Source of the DNA: Candidatus Zixiibacteriota bacterium
GTDB lineage: Bacteria > Zixibacteria > MSB-5A5 > GN15 > FEB-12
DNA length: 64,000 bases
Assembly (NCBI GenBank): GCA_034003725.1
Contig: JAVEYB010000001.1
Span: 290,416-354,415 of the forward strand
Direction: 5' to 3'
The position numbers were made by a program, and so were the translations under genes. The notes below the pieces were generated by a model. The model made no database searches and was not told the origin of the DNA. It saw only the letters and a list, made by a program, of their open reading frames with translations. This document shows positions 47,766 through 56,494 of this stretch, one piece after another. The number at the start of each line of letters is the position of its first letter. The stretch's first letter is position 1.

Positions 47766-48056
47766 TCAGCTCTCTATCAACCGCCCCCAACCCGGATACG
47801 GCTGCAACGGAGCCACCTCAAACTGAATCAGCCCCTTCTGCACAAGCGGCAGGCTGTCGATAGCGCGACGAGCCAAGTCGAGCGAGTCACACTCGAGCAC
47901 GATCACCGCCAGCGGCTTGTCCCCCCGGAAATAGATTTCGCGAAGAATGCCGTCGAGATACAGCTGATGCACCCGCCGCGCCTCATCTTTCAGATGAGGC
48001 TCATAAGCGTTCTCGTCGATACCCGGAAGCTCTATTTCGAGCGCGAGAAATTTCAT
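47766..48056 (-). CDS. Small YCII/muconolactone-isomerase-like protein
   Basis: This 96-residue protein has a beta-alpha-beta pattern (MKFLALEIELPG, HLKDEARRVHQLYLDGIL, PLAVIVLEC, LARRAIDSLPLVQ, QFEVAPLQPYP) like the ferredoxin-like fold of YCII and muconolactone isomerase families. Such proteins usually form dimers or small enzymes of unknown role. A GGAGG site precedes the ATG. It is not obviously linked to its neighbours. Confidence 0.6.
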   Translation of the reverse strand: MKFLALEIELPGIDENAYEPHLKDEARRVHQLYLDGILREIYFRGDKPLAVIVLECDSLDLARRAIDSLPLVQKGLIQFEVAPLQPYPGWGRLIES

Positions 48057-48156
48057 GTCGGAACCTCCTGTGTTGTGGTGCGCCCACCAGTATCACCTGA
48101 CGACCATACCACCGCTCAGGTTTCAAGAAAAACCGCGTAGCGTGCTCTCAACCGAA

Positions 48157-48190
48157 ACGTGGAGTCGGACGATTTCGTCCGACTCCACGT
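48157..48190. repeat. Perfect 16-bp inverted repeat
   Basis: The arms ACGTGGAGTCGGACGA and TCGTCCGACTCCACGT are perfect complements around a TT spacer. A second, smaller hairpin (CCGAACC/GGTTCGG, 48207-48225) follows. Both lie in the 253-bp gap between the YCII-like and dehydratase-family genes; there is no T-tract, so this is not a standard terminator. Confidence 0.75.
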
Positions 48191-48309
48191 CTGTGCACTC
48201 GCAGTCCCGAACCTTGGTGGTTCGGACAACATCGGCGACCCGCACTGGACGACTGCACTCACTCTACCGAGTAGCCCACCCGCCCCGGTGTGGCGCTGTA
48301 AAAGCCCCC

Positions 48310-49770
48310 TCACTTCCCCGATGGGTCCGGCACCTCCTCTTTCACACCCGCCAGCTTGCGCGCGATCTCGACCTTCTTCTCCAGATCGCCCATCAGCCGG
48401 ATCATCAGCTTGGCGCCGTCGGGCGAGCCGCCGCCGTGCATGCACCCCGGCACGCCGCCGCCGATCGTACACCATTCGACCAGACGCGCTGCCCGGCTGC
48501 GCGCCTCGGCCGAATGTCTGGCTTTCATGTATTTCTGTATCAGATGGCCGTACTTTTTGGACTGGAAATCCTTGTACGACGGCATACACCCCGTCTCGGC
48601 GATTCCCCCCGCGATATCCTGCGCGAGCACCGACGTCTGATACGGCAGCGTAGCCACATGCACCTTGTTTACGTTCGACAGAAGCTGGTTGCACTGCCAG
48701 GCCCCCGATGGGTGTTTTTTGCCCAGCGCCGCCGCCGCGATCCCCATCCCAAACGTCGTCTCGTTATTGATATGCATCTGCACAACCTTGTCGGTGAATA
48801 CCTTCGCCGACAAACCGTTAGTGCGCGCAGTCAGAATGGCCGACCCGATCTTGATATCCCCCTGCCCGGCCACACAGCCACCGATCGCGGCCCGGTAGGG
48901 GCCGATAAAGTTCATCACCGCCGGGCCCGAAAACTTCGACTCGCCGCACATAAACACGCGCTCTTTCGGGATAAACACGTCCTCGAACAGCAGGAACGCC
49001 TGCGTGATCCCGCCTTCCGTGATCGGATTGTCGAACCCGTCCTCGTAGTCTCGCTCGTCCGACGGATGCCGGGTCTCGACAATCGTCAGTCCCTTGATAT
49101 CCTTGGGAATGACAAACGACACGCAGTAGTCGGCATCTTCGTCCTTGTAGCCGCTGCCCGGCAGAATGAAGATTTCCTGCGCCGCCGCGATGCCACAGAT
49201 CATCACCTTCGCGCCCCGCACGACGATACCGTCATCGCGCTTCTCGACCACCCGCAGAAACATGTCCGGGTCTTCCTGCTGCGACGGTTTTTTGGTTCGG
49301 TCGCCTTTCGGATCGGTCAGCGCGCCGGACATGGTGATGTCGCGCGCCTGCGCGTCCTTCAGCCATCGAATCAGACGCTGGTGGTAATCTGTCCCCAGCT
49401 CTTTGTCCATGTCATAGGTCGTAACGAACATCGCGTTGAGCGCCGTCCATCCTGCGCACCGACCACCCGTGCATGTCCCGGTCAACTGGAACATCAGCCG
49501 TTTCATACGCGAGTTGGCGTACATGTCCTCGGGAGTCTGAATGATCGACAGATAACGGCTTATCGGCTCCCCGGTCAGGTGTGAGACGGTTGTCACCATG
49601 TCGCGCAGCTCGGGGTCGGCCGCCGCCCGGAATGTCCAGGCATGTCCTTCGACCGTCCGTTTTGTGGCTGGATGGGTGGTGACGTCCTCGATCAATTCGT
49701 CGAACTTGTGGATATTGGGGCGCATCGACTTAAGCGACGCGATGTACTCGTCGTAGGTACGGATAGCCAT
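48310..49770 (-). CDS. 4-hydroxybutyryl-CoA dehydratase / 4-hydroxyphenylacetate 3-hydroxylase-family protein
   Basis: This 486-residue flavoprotein belongs to the AbfD/HpaB family. Like AbfD it has RTYDEYIASLKSMRPNI at the start and the NFIGPYRAAIGGCVAGQGD region near residue 290. In Clostridium AbfD an unusual 4Fe-4S cluster is held by Cys99, Cys103, His292 and Cys299. Here Cys299 is kept, but the position of His292 is Tyr292 and the first pair reads Cys100-x4-Cys105 instead of x3. The enzyme may thus lack or alter the cluster, so the substrate and reaction are open. Some family members are vinylacetyl-CoA isomerases or flavin monooxygenases. Confidence 0.7.
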   Translation of the reverse strand: MAIRTYDEYIASLKSMRPNIHKFDELIEDVTTHPATKRTVEGHAWTFRAAADPELRDMVTTVSHLTGEPISRYLSIIQTPEDMYANSRMKRLMFQLTGTCTGGRCAGWTALNAMFVTTYDMDKELGTDYHQRLIRWLKDAQARDITMSGALTDPKGDRTKKPSQQEDPDMFLRVVEKRDDGIVVRGAKVMICGIAAAQEIFILPGSGYKDEDADYCVSFVIPKDIKGLTIVETRHPSDERDYEDGFDNPITEGGITQAFLLFEDVFIPKERVFMCGESKFSGPAVMNFIGPYRAAIGGCVAGQGDIKIGSAILTARTNGLSAKVFTDKVVQMHINNETTFGMGIAAAALGKKHPSGAWQCNQLLSNVNKVHVATLPYQTSVLAQDIAGGIAETGCMPSYKDFQSKKYGHLIQKYMKARHSAEARSRAARLVEWCTIGGGVPGCMHGGGSPDGAKLMIRLMGDLEKKVEIARKLAGVKEEVPDPSGK

Positions 49771-50362
49771 GTCTGTTTCTCCCAGCAGTTAAGCGACTTG
49801 CTCCAATATAGGATCAGATCGGCCTCGAAACAAGACCAATCGACCCATATTGTGGGAGAAGGAGCCGCCTCTCCAGGGTGATCCGCCCTATCCATCAACC
49901 TCTTGACATACAGGCGAAGACGAGTCTTCCTGGGGGTATCGGTGGGGATCAAAGCGCTATCGGGGCGGGAGAGTGAAAACACGACTTTTTCGTTGTACAA
50001 ATGTGAATCGCTGACGCTTACGGGGAAATAGGTTCGTTTTGTCATTTTTAGGGGGCCCCCATTTTTGGGATTCTTCTTTTTGCGGCACGGCCGCCATGCG
50101 GCGCCGCGGTCTCTACATAGGGGCGGAGCGAAATTTTCACCATCGATGGTGCAGCGAAAGTGCGGAGTGGATCGGTCCGAGGAGGCACGTGCGTCACAAT
50201 GGAGAGGACGAGGGTCAAATCAGAGAACACACTGCAAGTCCCAGACTCGTCAATTTCGTGATGGAGGGGTACCCGTTAAGGTGTCGCTGGTAGGACTACT
50301 GGATGGATCCCCATGGCGAACACGGGCTTCTGACTGGCAGCTATCAATATTGGAGGTGGAGC
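49771..50362. other. 592-bp region without a gene
   Basis: This holds copy 1 of the interspersed repeat (50028-50228). The rest shows a small palindrome GAAGAC-GA-GTCTTC near 49917 and no convincing promoter or RNA. A minus-strand open frame starting ATGACAAAACGAACC at 50045 has no supporting features beyond being present also in copy 2. Confidence 0.5.
50028..50228. repeat. Interspersed ~200-bp repeat, copy 1
   Basis: This matches 62826-63024 over the whole length, roughly three bases in four, with blocks of full identity such as TAGGTTCGTTTTGTCAT, CCGCGGTCTCT and GCGAAAGTGCGG. Internal palindromes include GGGGGCCCCC and ACCATCGATGGT. It begins and ends in non-coding sequence. Confidence 0.8.
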
Positions 50363-50704
50363 ATGTTTTTGACAAAAGTATTTGCTCGGCTGCTATTTGT
50401 CGGTGCCGCTCTTGCACTTTATGGCAGTTGCCAGAGGGAGAGCGTTGATTCCGTGTCCACGGTCCGGGGGACGGTAACCGATTCATTGACCGGTGTACCT
50501 CTTGCCGGGGCCGAGATTTTCCTCAGAGATACGTTAATGGGTGAGCTAATGTATGTTACCGACTCTACGGGAGACTATGACGTTGGAAGTTTCGGCGTGG
50601 CCCAATGGACGATCTATTGTAGAGCCGACGGTTATCGAACGAAGAGTCGCTACGTGCAGGGTGAGGGCACTATAGAAAACGTCGACTTCGAAATGGCGCA
50701 GTAA
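50363..50704 (+). CDS. Lipoprotein with carboxypeptidase-regulatory-like beta-sandwich domain
   Basis: This 113-residue protein has a lipoprotein-type signal (MFLTKVFARLLFVGAALALYGSC, lipidated Cys after YGS). One ~75-residue domain follows with VRGTVTDSLTGVPLAGAEIFL, YVTDSTGDYDVGSFGVAQWTI and KSRYVQGEGTIENVDFEM. This is the CarboxypepD_reg-like Ig fold common in FCB envelope proteins. ATG 50363 is preceded by GGAGGTGG; upstream in-frame codons are not signal-like. A decayed copy lies just after it (50767-50946). Confidence 0.75.
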   Translation: MFLTKVFARLLFVGAALALYGSCQRESVDSVSTVRGTVTDSLTGVPLAGAEIFLRDTLMGELMYVTDSTGDYDVGSFGVAQWTIYCRADGYRTKSRYVQGEGTIENVDFEMAQ

Positions 50705-50766
50705 CGATTCTATGCGGTACGGCGTTGTCGGTTGCATTCACGAACCGGTTACCCAGGAGTTGGAAC

Positions 50767-50946
50767 ATGAAGGATACAGAACTCCTCTCATGCTCACCGC
50801 TGTTCTGCGACCTCGCCGCACGCTGGGCAGGCAGTGAATCTGATCGAGGTGATGTTTGGACGGCGGTTGATGGCACTGCGACAGATTCCGTTTCGGGAGT
50901 CCCGCTCACAGCCGCCGAGATTTTTCCTGAGCTTGTCGAAGCCTGA
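50767..50946 (+). pseudogene. Decayed partial copy of the preceding lipoprotein gene
   Basis: This short 59-codon frame contains VDGTATDSVSGVPLTAAEIF, which parallels VRGTVTDSLTGVPLAGAEIF of the gene at 50363, but the frame then ends after PELVEA. There is no signal peptide. The copy is missing the rest of the domain and seems to be a degraded duplication. Confidence 0.6.
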
Positions 50947-50973
50947 CTTCGCAGGCGAGTGAAGATCCGCCCC

Positions 50974-52725
50974 CTACTCCAGCCGCTTGATAATCATCAA
51001 CGTGAAGTCGTCGAACCGGTGTGATTTGGCCGCGAATCCGCGCACCTCGTTGTAGATTCGATGCTCTATCTGCTCGCACGAACAGTCGCGGCATCCCTTC
51101 ACGATCTCCACCAGCCGCTCGATTCCGAACTCCTCGCCGTCCTCGTTGAACACCTCGGTAACCCCGTCGGTATACAGCACGATCAGGTCGCCGACATTGA
51201 GAAACACGGCCTGCTCTTCGAACACGGCGTGCGCCGTCACGCCCAGCACCGGGCCGCCCTCGCGCAGATACTGCACGGAACCGTCGGCACGAAGCAGAAA
51301 CGGCAGATTATGGCCGCAGTTTGCGTAGGTGAAAATGTTGTTGGCGCTGTCCAGCACGCCGTACACCGCGGTCACGTAGCGCCCCGGATCGAGCGACTCC
51401 ACGAGCAGCGTATTCACTTTCTGGCAAATCGTCCGAATCGAATAGTTGTTCCGTATCTCCGCGATGAGCGACGCCCGAAACGACGCCATGATCAGCGCCG
51501 CGGGCACTCCCTTGCCGGACACATCGGCCACCGTCAGTCCGTGCTGACTGTCGACGATTTTGATATAGTCAAAATAGTCGCCGCCGACCTGCCCCGAGGA
51601 CACGTTGGAGCCGCGAATGTCGTACCCTTTGACCCTGGGCGGCTTGTTCGGCAGAAACGTCTGCTGGATCGTCCGCGCCACGTTGAGCTGCTCTTCGAGC
51701 CTCTTGCCGGCCATCATCGACTCATGCATCCGCGCGCGTTCCAGCGAAATCGCCGCGTGAGCGGCGAAGGCGTTGATCAGCGAAAGTGAGTGTTCATCAT
51801 AAGCGTCGAGCTCATTCGACTCGAGATTGATCACGCCGATCACCCGATCGCCCACCTTGATCGGCACCGCGATTTCGCTGCGCGTTTCATCGTGCACGGA
51901 GATATAGTACGGATCGCGGGTCACATCGGGCACGATCACGCCCAGGCCGGTATTGGCTACATGCCCAACAAGACCCTGCCCGATCTTGAGATTCAGCTTG
52001 TCGTCCACTCCCTGCTCGTAACCGACCGTGTAGATCGACTGGATATCGTTCCGGGCCGCATCGATAAGAAAAATACCACCGACCTCATAGTGCACCACCT
52101 GCTGCATCGACGCCATGATATCTTTCAGCAGCTCGTTGAGTTCGAGCGCGCCCGCCAGACGTATCCCCACGTCGTACAGCAGTTTCCGCTCCAGCGCCTC
52201 GCGCTTGAGCTCGCGAACCAGGTGGGCATTGTCGATCGCCACCGCCATCTGGTTGTTCAGCCCGATCATGATATCGAGGTCGGTGGCGGTGAATATGCCG
52301 TTGACCTTGTTGATGACCTCCACGACGCCGATCATGTGGCCCTTGCCGATCAGCGGTACCGCCATAAGCGACCGGAGCGTGATACCGCTCGCCCCGATAA
52401 TTCCGTGATCCACCCGGGAATCGGCGGCAACATCGTTCACGATCACCGGCTCCTGAAAACGCGCCGCATAGCCGGCCACGCTTTCGCCGATTTCCCGTCG
52501 GTACACCAGCGGCCGGTCGGAATCGGCCTGCAGCAGCCGGATCTTGACATCGGGTTGGTTGTGGTCAACCCGGAAGACCAGCGCCGCCTCACAGTCGACC
52601 GCGGTGATGGCCAGACGAAGCACCGATGCCATCAGGTCCTCGTAGTCCCGCGTCGAATTAAACGTCCGGGCCGCTTCGAGCAGAAGCTTCTCTGTCCGCG
52701 TATAATGCTGCGTGGGTATCGTCAT
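50974..52725 (-). CDS. GAF-GAF-SpoIIE-type serine phosphatase
   Basis: This 583-residue signalling protein has two GAF domains (about 15-170 and 185-330), then a short coiled-coil-like linker (MMAGKRLEEQLNVARTIQQTFLPN). A PP2C-type SpoIIE phosphatase follows at about 370-580 with GGDYFDYI, VADVSGKGVPAALIMASF and LYTDGVTE. Such proteins sense small ligands and dephosphorylate anti-anti-sigma factors of the SpoIIAA type. No partner anti-sigma factor or antagonist is next to it. Metal-binding Asp residues are present, so it is probably active. Confidence 0.85.
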   Translation of the reverse strand: MTIPTQHYTRTEKLLLEAARTFNSTRDYEDLMASVLRLAITAVDCEAALVFRVDHNQPDVKIRLLQADSDRPLVYRREIGESVAGYAARFQEPVIVNDVAADSRVDHGIIGASGITLRSLMAVPLIGKGHMIGVVEVINKVNGIFTATDLDIMIGLNNQMAVAIDNAHLVRELKREALERKLLYDVGIRLAGALELNELLKDIMASMQQVVHYEVGGIFLIDAARNDIQSIYTVGYEQGVDDKLNLKIGQGLVGHVANTGLGVIVPDVTRDPYYISVHDETRSEIAVPIKVGDRVIGVINLESNELDAYDEHSLSLINAFAAHAAISLERARMHESMMAGKRLEEQLNVARTIQQTFLPNKPPRVKGYDIRGSNVSSGQVGGDYFDYIKIVDSQHGLTVADVSGKGVPAALIMASFRASLIAEIRNNYSIRTICQKVNTLLVESLDPGRYVTAVYGVLDSANNIFTYANCGHNLPFLLRADGSVQYLREGGPVLGVTAHAVFEEQAVFLNVGDLIVLYTDGVTEVFNEDGEEFGIERLVEIVKGCRDCSCEQIEHRIYNEVRGFAAKSHRFDDFTLMIIKRLE

Positions 52726-52958
52726 TGCGCCTTAAGGTACTCTGCCGGGATACATTGTCAATTGCTTTGCGCTCATCTCCACCCGGACATAGTCACAAAT
52801 CCCGGCGGTATGGACTTGTATCGACCGGCGCCGGCGGGATCCTGACGGGAATCGGAGCGAAGCGTTTTTTTCGGCGATCGTGCTGAACTTCGGCCCCCTG
52901 CCGATTGTTTGCCGGTAAGACGACTATGGGACAATCGCGTGCAAAGGAGCCTGACACG

Positions 52959-53345
52959 ATGAACATGCTGAATATGACTTTCGGGTACGCCGTCATTCTG
53001 ATCGGCCTCGGGCTGGTGGGGTATTTCGGATTGGGTCGGGAGAGCGTAACCGCCCTCATTCCCGCCTTTTTCGGCGCGGCCGTCCTGCTGGCAGCGCTGG
53101 TGGCGACCCGAGAAACGATGAGGCGTCACGCAATGCACGCTGCGGTTGTCCTGGCCGTTCTCGCTTTTGCAGGGACTGTGTCGGGCGTTCCGAAAGCAAT
53201 CACACTGCTGTCCGGTGGCGAAGTTGCCCGACCCAACGCCGTGATCGTGCAGGCGGTAATGGCGATCCTGTCTTTGGCCTACGTGGCCTTTGCCGTCAGG
53301 TCGTTTACTAACGCCCGGCGGAAGCCGGTTGTCTCAAGCGACTGA
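52959..53345 (+). CDS. Four-helix membrane protein of unknown function
   Basis: This 128-residue protein has four hydrophobic helices (FGYAVILIGLGLVGYFGL, TALIPAFFGAAVLLAALV, AVVLAVLAFAGTV, IVQAVMAILSLAYVAFAV) and a short basic C-terminus. ATG 52959 has AAAGGAGC upstream. No known family is recognised. It is divergent from the phosphatase gene and stands alone. Confidence 0.65.
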   Translation: MNMLNMTFGYAVILIGLGLVGYFGLGRESVTALIPAFFGAAVLLAALVATRETMRRHAMHAAVVLAVLAFAGTVSGVPKAITLLSGGEVARPNAVIVQAVMAILSLAYVAFAVRSFTNARRKPVVSSD

Positions 53346-53442
53346 CCGGAACGATCCTCCTTCTTTGCAGCCTGCGGCGGCGGAGCGTGCGCTGGGGGAG
53401 GGGGTAGGAACCCAGAGGCCGCGCCCGCATCCACCACCGAGG

Positions 53443-54981
53443 CTACAACCAGAGGTGGCGATCCAGCGTGCGATAGTGGATCGCCTCCGCAACATGACCG
53501 GTCTCGATGTCGCCGGAACCCGCCAAATCGGCAATCGTCCGGGCGACCTTCAAAATCCGATCATAGGCCCGTGCCGACAGGCCCTGCTTGTTGATGGCCA
53601 GCGCCAGCAACGATTGCGCCTTGTCATCGATGGGACAAAACCGCCGAATATCGCGCGACTCCATATGCGCATTGCAGAACATCCCCGGCTCGCCGGAAAA
53701 CCGCTCGAGCTGTCGTTTCCGCGCCGCGTTGACCCGCGCACGAATAATCGACGATTCCTCCCCCCGTCGATCCGATGACAATTCCTTGAATTTCACCGAG
53801 GGGACGGTGATATGTATGTCGATCCGGTCCATCAGCGGACCCGAAATGCGCGACATGTAGCGCTGAATCTCGCTGGTGGAGCAGTTGCATTCGTGGTTCG
53901 GGTCGCCGTAATACCCGCACGGGCACGGATTCATCGCGGACACCAGCATGAATGACGCCGGATAGGTCAGCGTGGTGAGCGCCCGCGAAATTGTCACCTG
54001 CTTGTCCTCCATCGGCTGTCGAAGCATCTCCAGAATGTCCTTCTTGAATTCCGGAAGCTCGTCAAGAAACAGGATGCCGTGATGCGCCAGGCTGACCTCC
54101 CCCGGCTTCGGGATCGTCCCTCCGCCAATCAACCCGGCGTATGAAATCGAGTGGTGCGGCGAGCGAAACGGGCGAGTCGCCACCAGCGCGGATCCCGGCG
54201 CCAGCCGCCCCGCCACAGAGTGTATCTTGGTGGTTTCGAGCGCCTCGGATATCGACATATCCGGCAAAATCGTCGGCACGCGCCGCGCAAGCATGGTCTT
54301 CCCGGACCCCGGCGGTCCGATCATCACAATATTGTGCCCACCGGCCGCCGCCACCTCCAGGGCTCGCTTGGCCGATTCCTGCCCCTTGACATCGGCGAAG
54401 TCTACCGGATACTGCCGCGCATCGTTGAACACCGATCCGATATCGACGGAAAACGGCCGGATGGTCGATTCATCTTCGAGGAAGTGAACCGCCTCTTTGA
54501 GCGACTTGACCGGATAGACCGGAACTGAGTCCGCCATTGCCGCTTCACGCGCGTTCTCCGGCGGCACCATGATCCCCTTGATTCCATTGTTCCGGCCGTA
54601 ATTCATCGCCATCGGAAGCACGCCGGGTACTGGACGAAGACTCCCATCGAGAGACAACTCTCCGACCAGCACGAAATCATCGATCGTCTCCCGTAGAATC
54701 TGGCCCGTCGCCGCGAGAATACCAACCGCGATCGGCAGGTCAAAGGCCGACCCCTCCTTCTTGATGTCAGCCGGAGCGAGATTGATCGTAATGCGCTTCG
54801 CCGGAAAAATGAAATCTGAGTTTTTGATGGCGGCGGTAACGCGTTCTTTCGACTCGCGTACCGCGCCATCGGGAAGCCCAACCGTCACGAATGCCGGAAG
54901 TTGTTGTTGTATATCGGCTTCCACTTCCACCTCGTAAGCCTCCACGCCCAGCGTAGCGGCCGAAATTATCCTCGCCAACAT
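53443..54981 (-). CDS. comM: ComM/YifB-family Mg-chelatase-like AAA+ ATPase
   Basis: This 512-residue protein starts at ATG 54981 with LARIISAATLGVEAYEVEVEADI, the usual ComM N-terminus (Lon-protease-like domain). The AAA+ domain has GPPGSGKTMLARR, FRSPHHSISYAGLIGGG and ILFLDELPEF, and a zinc motif MNPCPCGYYGDPNHEC lies further on. ComM is a hexameric helicase that helps branch migration of incoming DNA during natural transformation, though homologs also occur in non-competent species. A 41-codon upstream extension was dropped. Confidence 0.9.
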   Translation of the reverse strand: MLARIISAATLGVEAYEVEVEADIQQQLPAFVTVGLPDGAVRESKERVTAAIKNSDFIFPAKRITINLAPADIKKEGSAFDLPIAVGILAATGQILRETIDDFVLVGELSLDGSLRPVPGVLPMAMNYGRNNGIKGIMVPPENAREAAMADSVPVYPVKSLKEAVHFLEDESTIRPFSVDIGSVFNDARQYPVDFADVKGQESAKRALEVAAAGGHNIVMIGPPGSGKTMLARRVPTILPDMSISEALETTKIHSVAGRLAPGSALVATRPFRSPHHSISYAGLIGGGTIPKPGEVSLAHHGILFLDELPEFKKDILEMLRQPMEDKQVTISRALTTLTYPASFMLVSAMNPCPCGYYGDPNHECNCSTSEIQRYMSRISGPLMDRIDIHITVPSVKFKELSSDRRGEESSIIRARVNAARKRQLERFSGEPGMFCNAHMESRDIRRFCPIDDKAQSLLALAINKQGLSARAYDRILKVARTIADLAGSGDIETGHVAEAIHYRTLDRHLWL

Positions 54982-55087
54982 AGCACGTTCCCCTGTCACC
55001 TCTGGTTTGAACCGGCCAACGGTGCCGGCTTCGCAGGAAGTATCGGGGACCGCACTGACAGGGGACGTCAGTGAAAATGATGGGCGT

Positions 55088-55117
55088 AAAAAAAACCCGG
55101 CCATGGTGGCCGGGTTT
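55088..55117 (-). terminator. Terminator of the lipoprotein gene at 55144
   Basis: AAACCCGGCCA and TGGCCGGGTTT pair around a TGG loop, followed by a T-tract on the minus strand, 27 bp after the stop. Confidence 0.9.
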
Positions 55118-55143
55118 GAAATTATCTACCGGAGCGAATCAGG

Positions 55144-55593
55144 TTAATTCAGCGGACCCTCGAGCCGTATCTCGAACGTGGTGTCGCCCCTCACCTGACG
55201 CATAAACACAACGCCCGCTGTCGACTGATCGAGACCATATACACCCTGGGGAACCAGCGACTGGTCGCACGCCGATCCTGCGATACCACCGTCAAGGTCC
55301 GGATCGAGCACTTCAAGCTCGACATTGTTCGCCAGCGTATAGTTGCCCAGTGAATTGCAGCTGATCGGGTCGTTGCCGTCGACCGTCGTGTCGAACCGCA
55401 TGATATACGAGTCCGCACGGAATTGCCAACGGACGAATTCGATACGGTCCTGCTGACTGGGTACACTCAACGTGTACGTGCCTTCGTAATCGCCCGTCAG
55501 CGAAGGCGGCGGTTCCACAAAAACATCGTCGCGGCATCCCACATACGCGGCGATCAACACCAACAGAAGAGCCACGACCACCAGTCTTCTCAT
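55144..55593 (-). CDS. Small lipoprotein of unknown function
   Basis: This 149-residue protein starts at ATG 55593 with a lipoprotein signal (RRLVVVALLLVLIAAYVGC). The mature part is beta-rich (LTGDYEGTYTLSV, VRWQFRADSYIMRFD, NYTLANNVELEVLDP) and looks like a lipocalin- or META-like small barrel. It is a single-gene unit with a strong terminator. No function is proposed. Confidence 0.65.
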   Translation of the reverse strand: MRRLVVVALLLVLIAAYVGCRDDVFVEPPPSLTGDYEGTYTLSVPSQQDRIEFVRWQFRADSYIMRFDTTVDGNDPISCNSLGNYTLANNVELEVLDPDLDGGIAGSACDQSLVPQGVYGLDQSTAGVVFMRQVRGDTTFEIRLEGPLN

Positions 55594-56010
55594 GTTCCCA
55601 GTCTCCCTATCAAATCTCGAGCACAATAATTCGCCAATATATGCCTGCGGCTCTGCCCGCACAACAGAAAAGTACGCGCAAATTCATCCATAATGACGAG
55701 GACCGGACCGCGACTGTGCAGAACAAAACGCTGCTGAGCGGTACCCGGGCCGACACTATAACACACTATGCGCGAATCGAGTAGCAGGAATCCACAGCTC
55801 CTGCACCGTCAACCTGCGAACATCGGGCCAGACTCCTCCGCCGACGCCACATTGTTCATAACAGAAAGACGACCTTATCCGATTGCTTTCCGGTGATTCG
55901 ACACTCCTGACTACGATCGTCGGCACGGCGCCACAGACTTCACAAGAGCGGCCGCCCGCATCAAATCGGGCGGCCGGAGAGCGCGCGTCATGAGTTTTGT
56001 TCGACCGTCG
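55594..56010. other. 417-bp intergenic region
   Basis: A GC-rich hairpin (CGGCCGCCCG and CGGGCGGCCG around an 8-base loop, 55950-55977) lies just past the end of the gene at 56011 and may end its transcript, though it lacks a T-tract. Nothing else is evident. Confidence 0.45.
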
Positions 56011-56490
56011 TCATTCCAACGCGGGGGCAGACTCGGTCTTGAACGAGTAGACCTTCCACTTTCCGTTGACCTGATGAACGCCGAATTTGGTCAGATAGGC
56101 GATTCCGCGCTCTTTGTCCTGAAAGGTCACCTGAACAGCCGCGGTTTCACCCATAACCTCGGTCTCGTTGATAATACGCTGCATGGAGAACCAGCGTCGC
56201 TTGGTGAGTCCCTCGCCGGTCAGATCATCCAGAATCTGCTGCGGTGAGGTAAACACGCGCGCCGAGTCCGATCCGAGGGCATAGTCCTGCCCGGTGTCGC
56301 GCATCAGTTCCGTGAGGTCGAGCAGATGGGCCAGCGCGGCCTTGTCATCACGCTCCATCGCCCCGAAGACGGCAATCACCGTTTCCTTGGGATTGTCCGG
56401 CGATGAGGCGCCGCCGCATCCGCCCAGCAGTGTCATAGCGCACACCGCCGAGCACAAAACGGCCGCAGAAAGTCGTCTTTGGTATGTCAT
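56011..56490 (-). CDS. Small lipoprotein (NTF2-like envelope protein)
   Basis: This 159-residue lipoprotein has a signal ending MTLLGGC. The mature region (ETVIAVFGAMERDDKAALAHLLD, RIINETEVMGETAAVQVTF, NGKWKVYSFKTES) has the helix-then-sheet form of NTF2-like/DUF4878-type small proteins. The lipoprotein at 28837 looks similar in type. It starts 4 bp after the PorV-like gene and is probably cotranscribed. Confidence 0.65.
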   Translation of the reverse strand: MTYQRRLSAAVLCSAVCAMTLLGGCGGASSPDNPKETVIAVFGAMERDDKAALAHLLDLTELMRDTGQDYALGSDSARVFTSPQQILDDLTGEGLTKRRWFSMQRIINETEVMGETAAVQVTFQDKERGIAYLTKFGVHQVNGKWKVYSFKTESAPALE

Positions 56491-56494
56491 GGTC

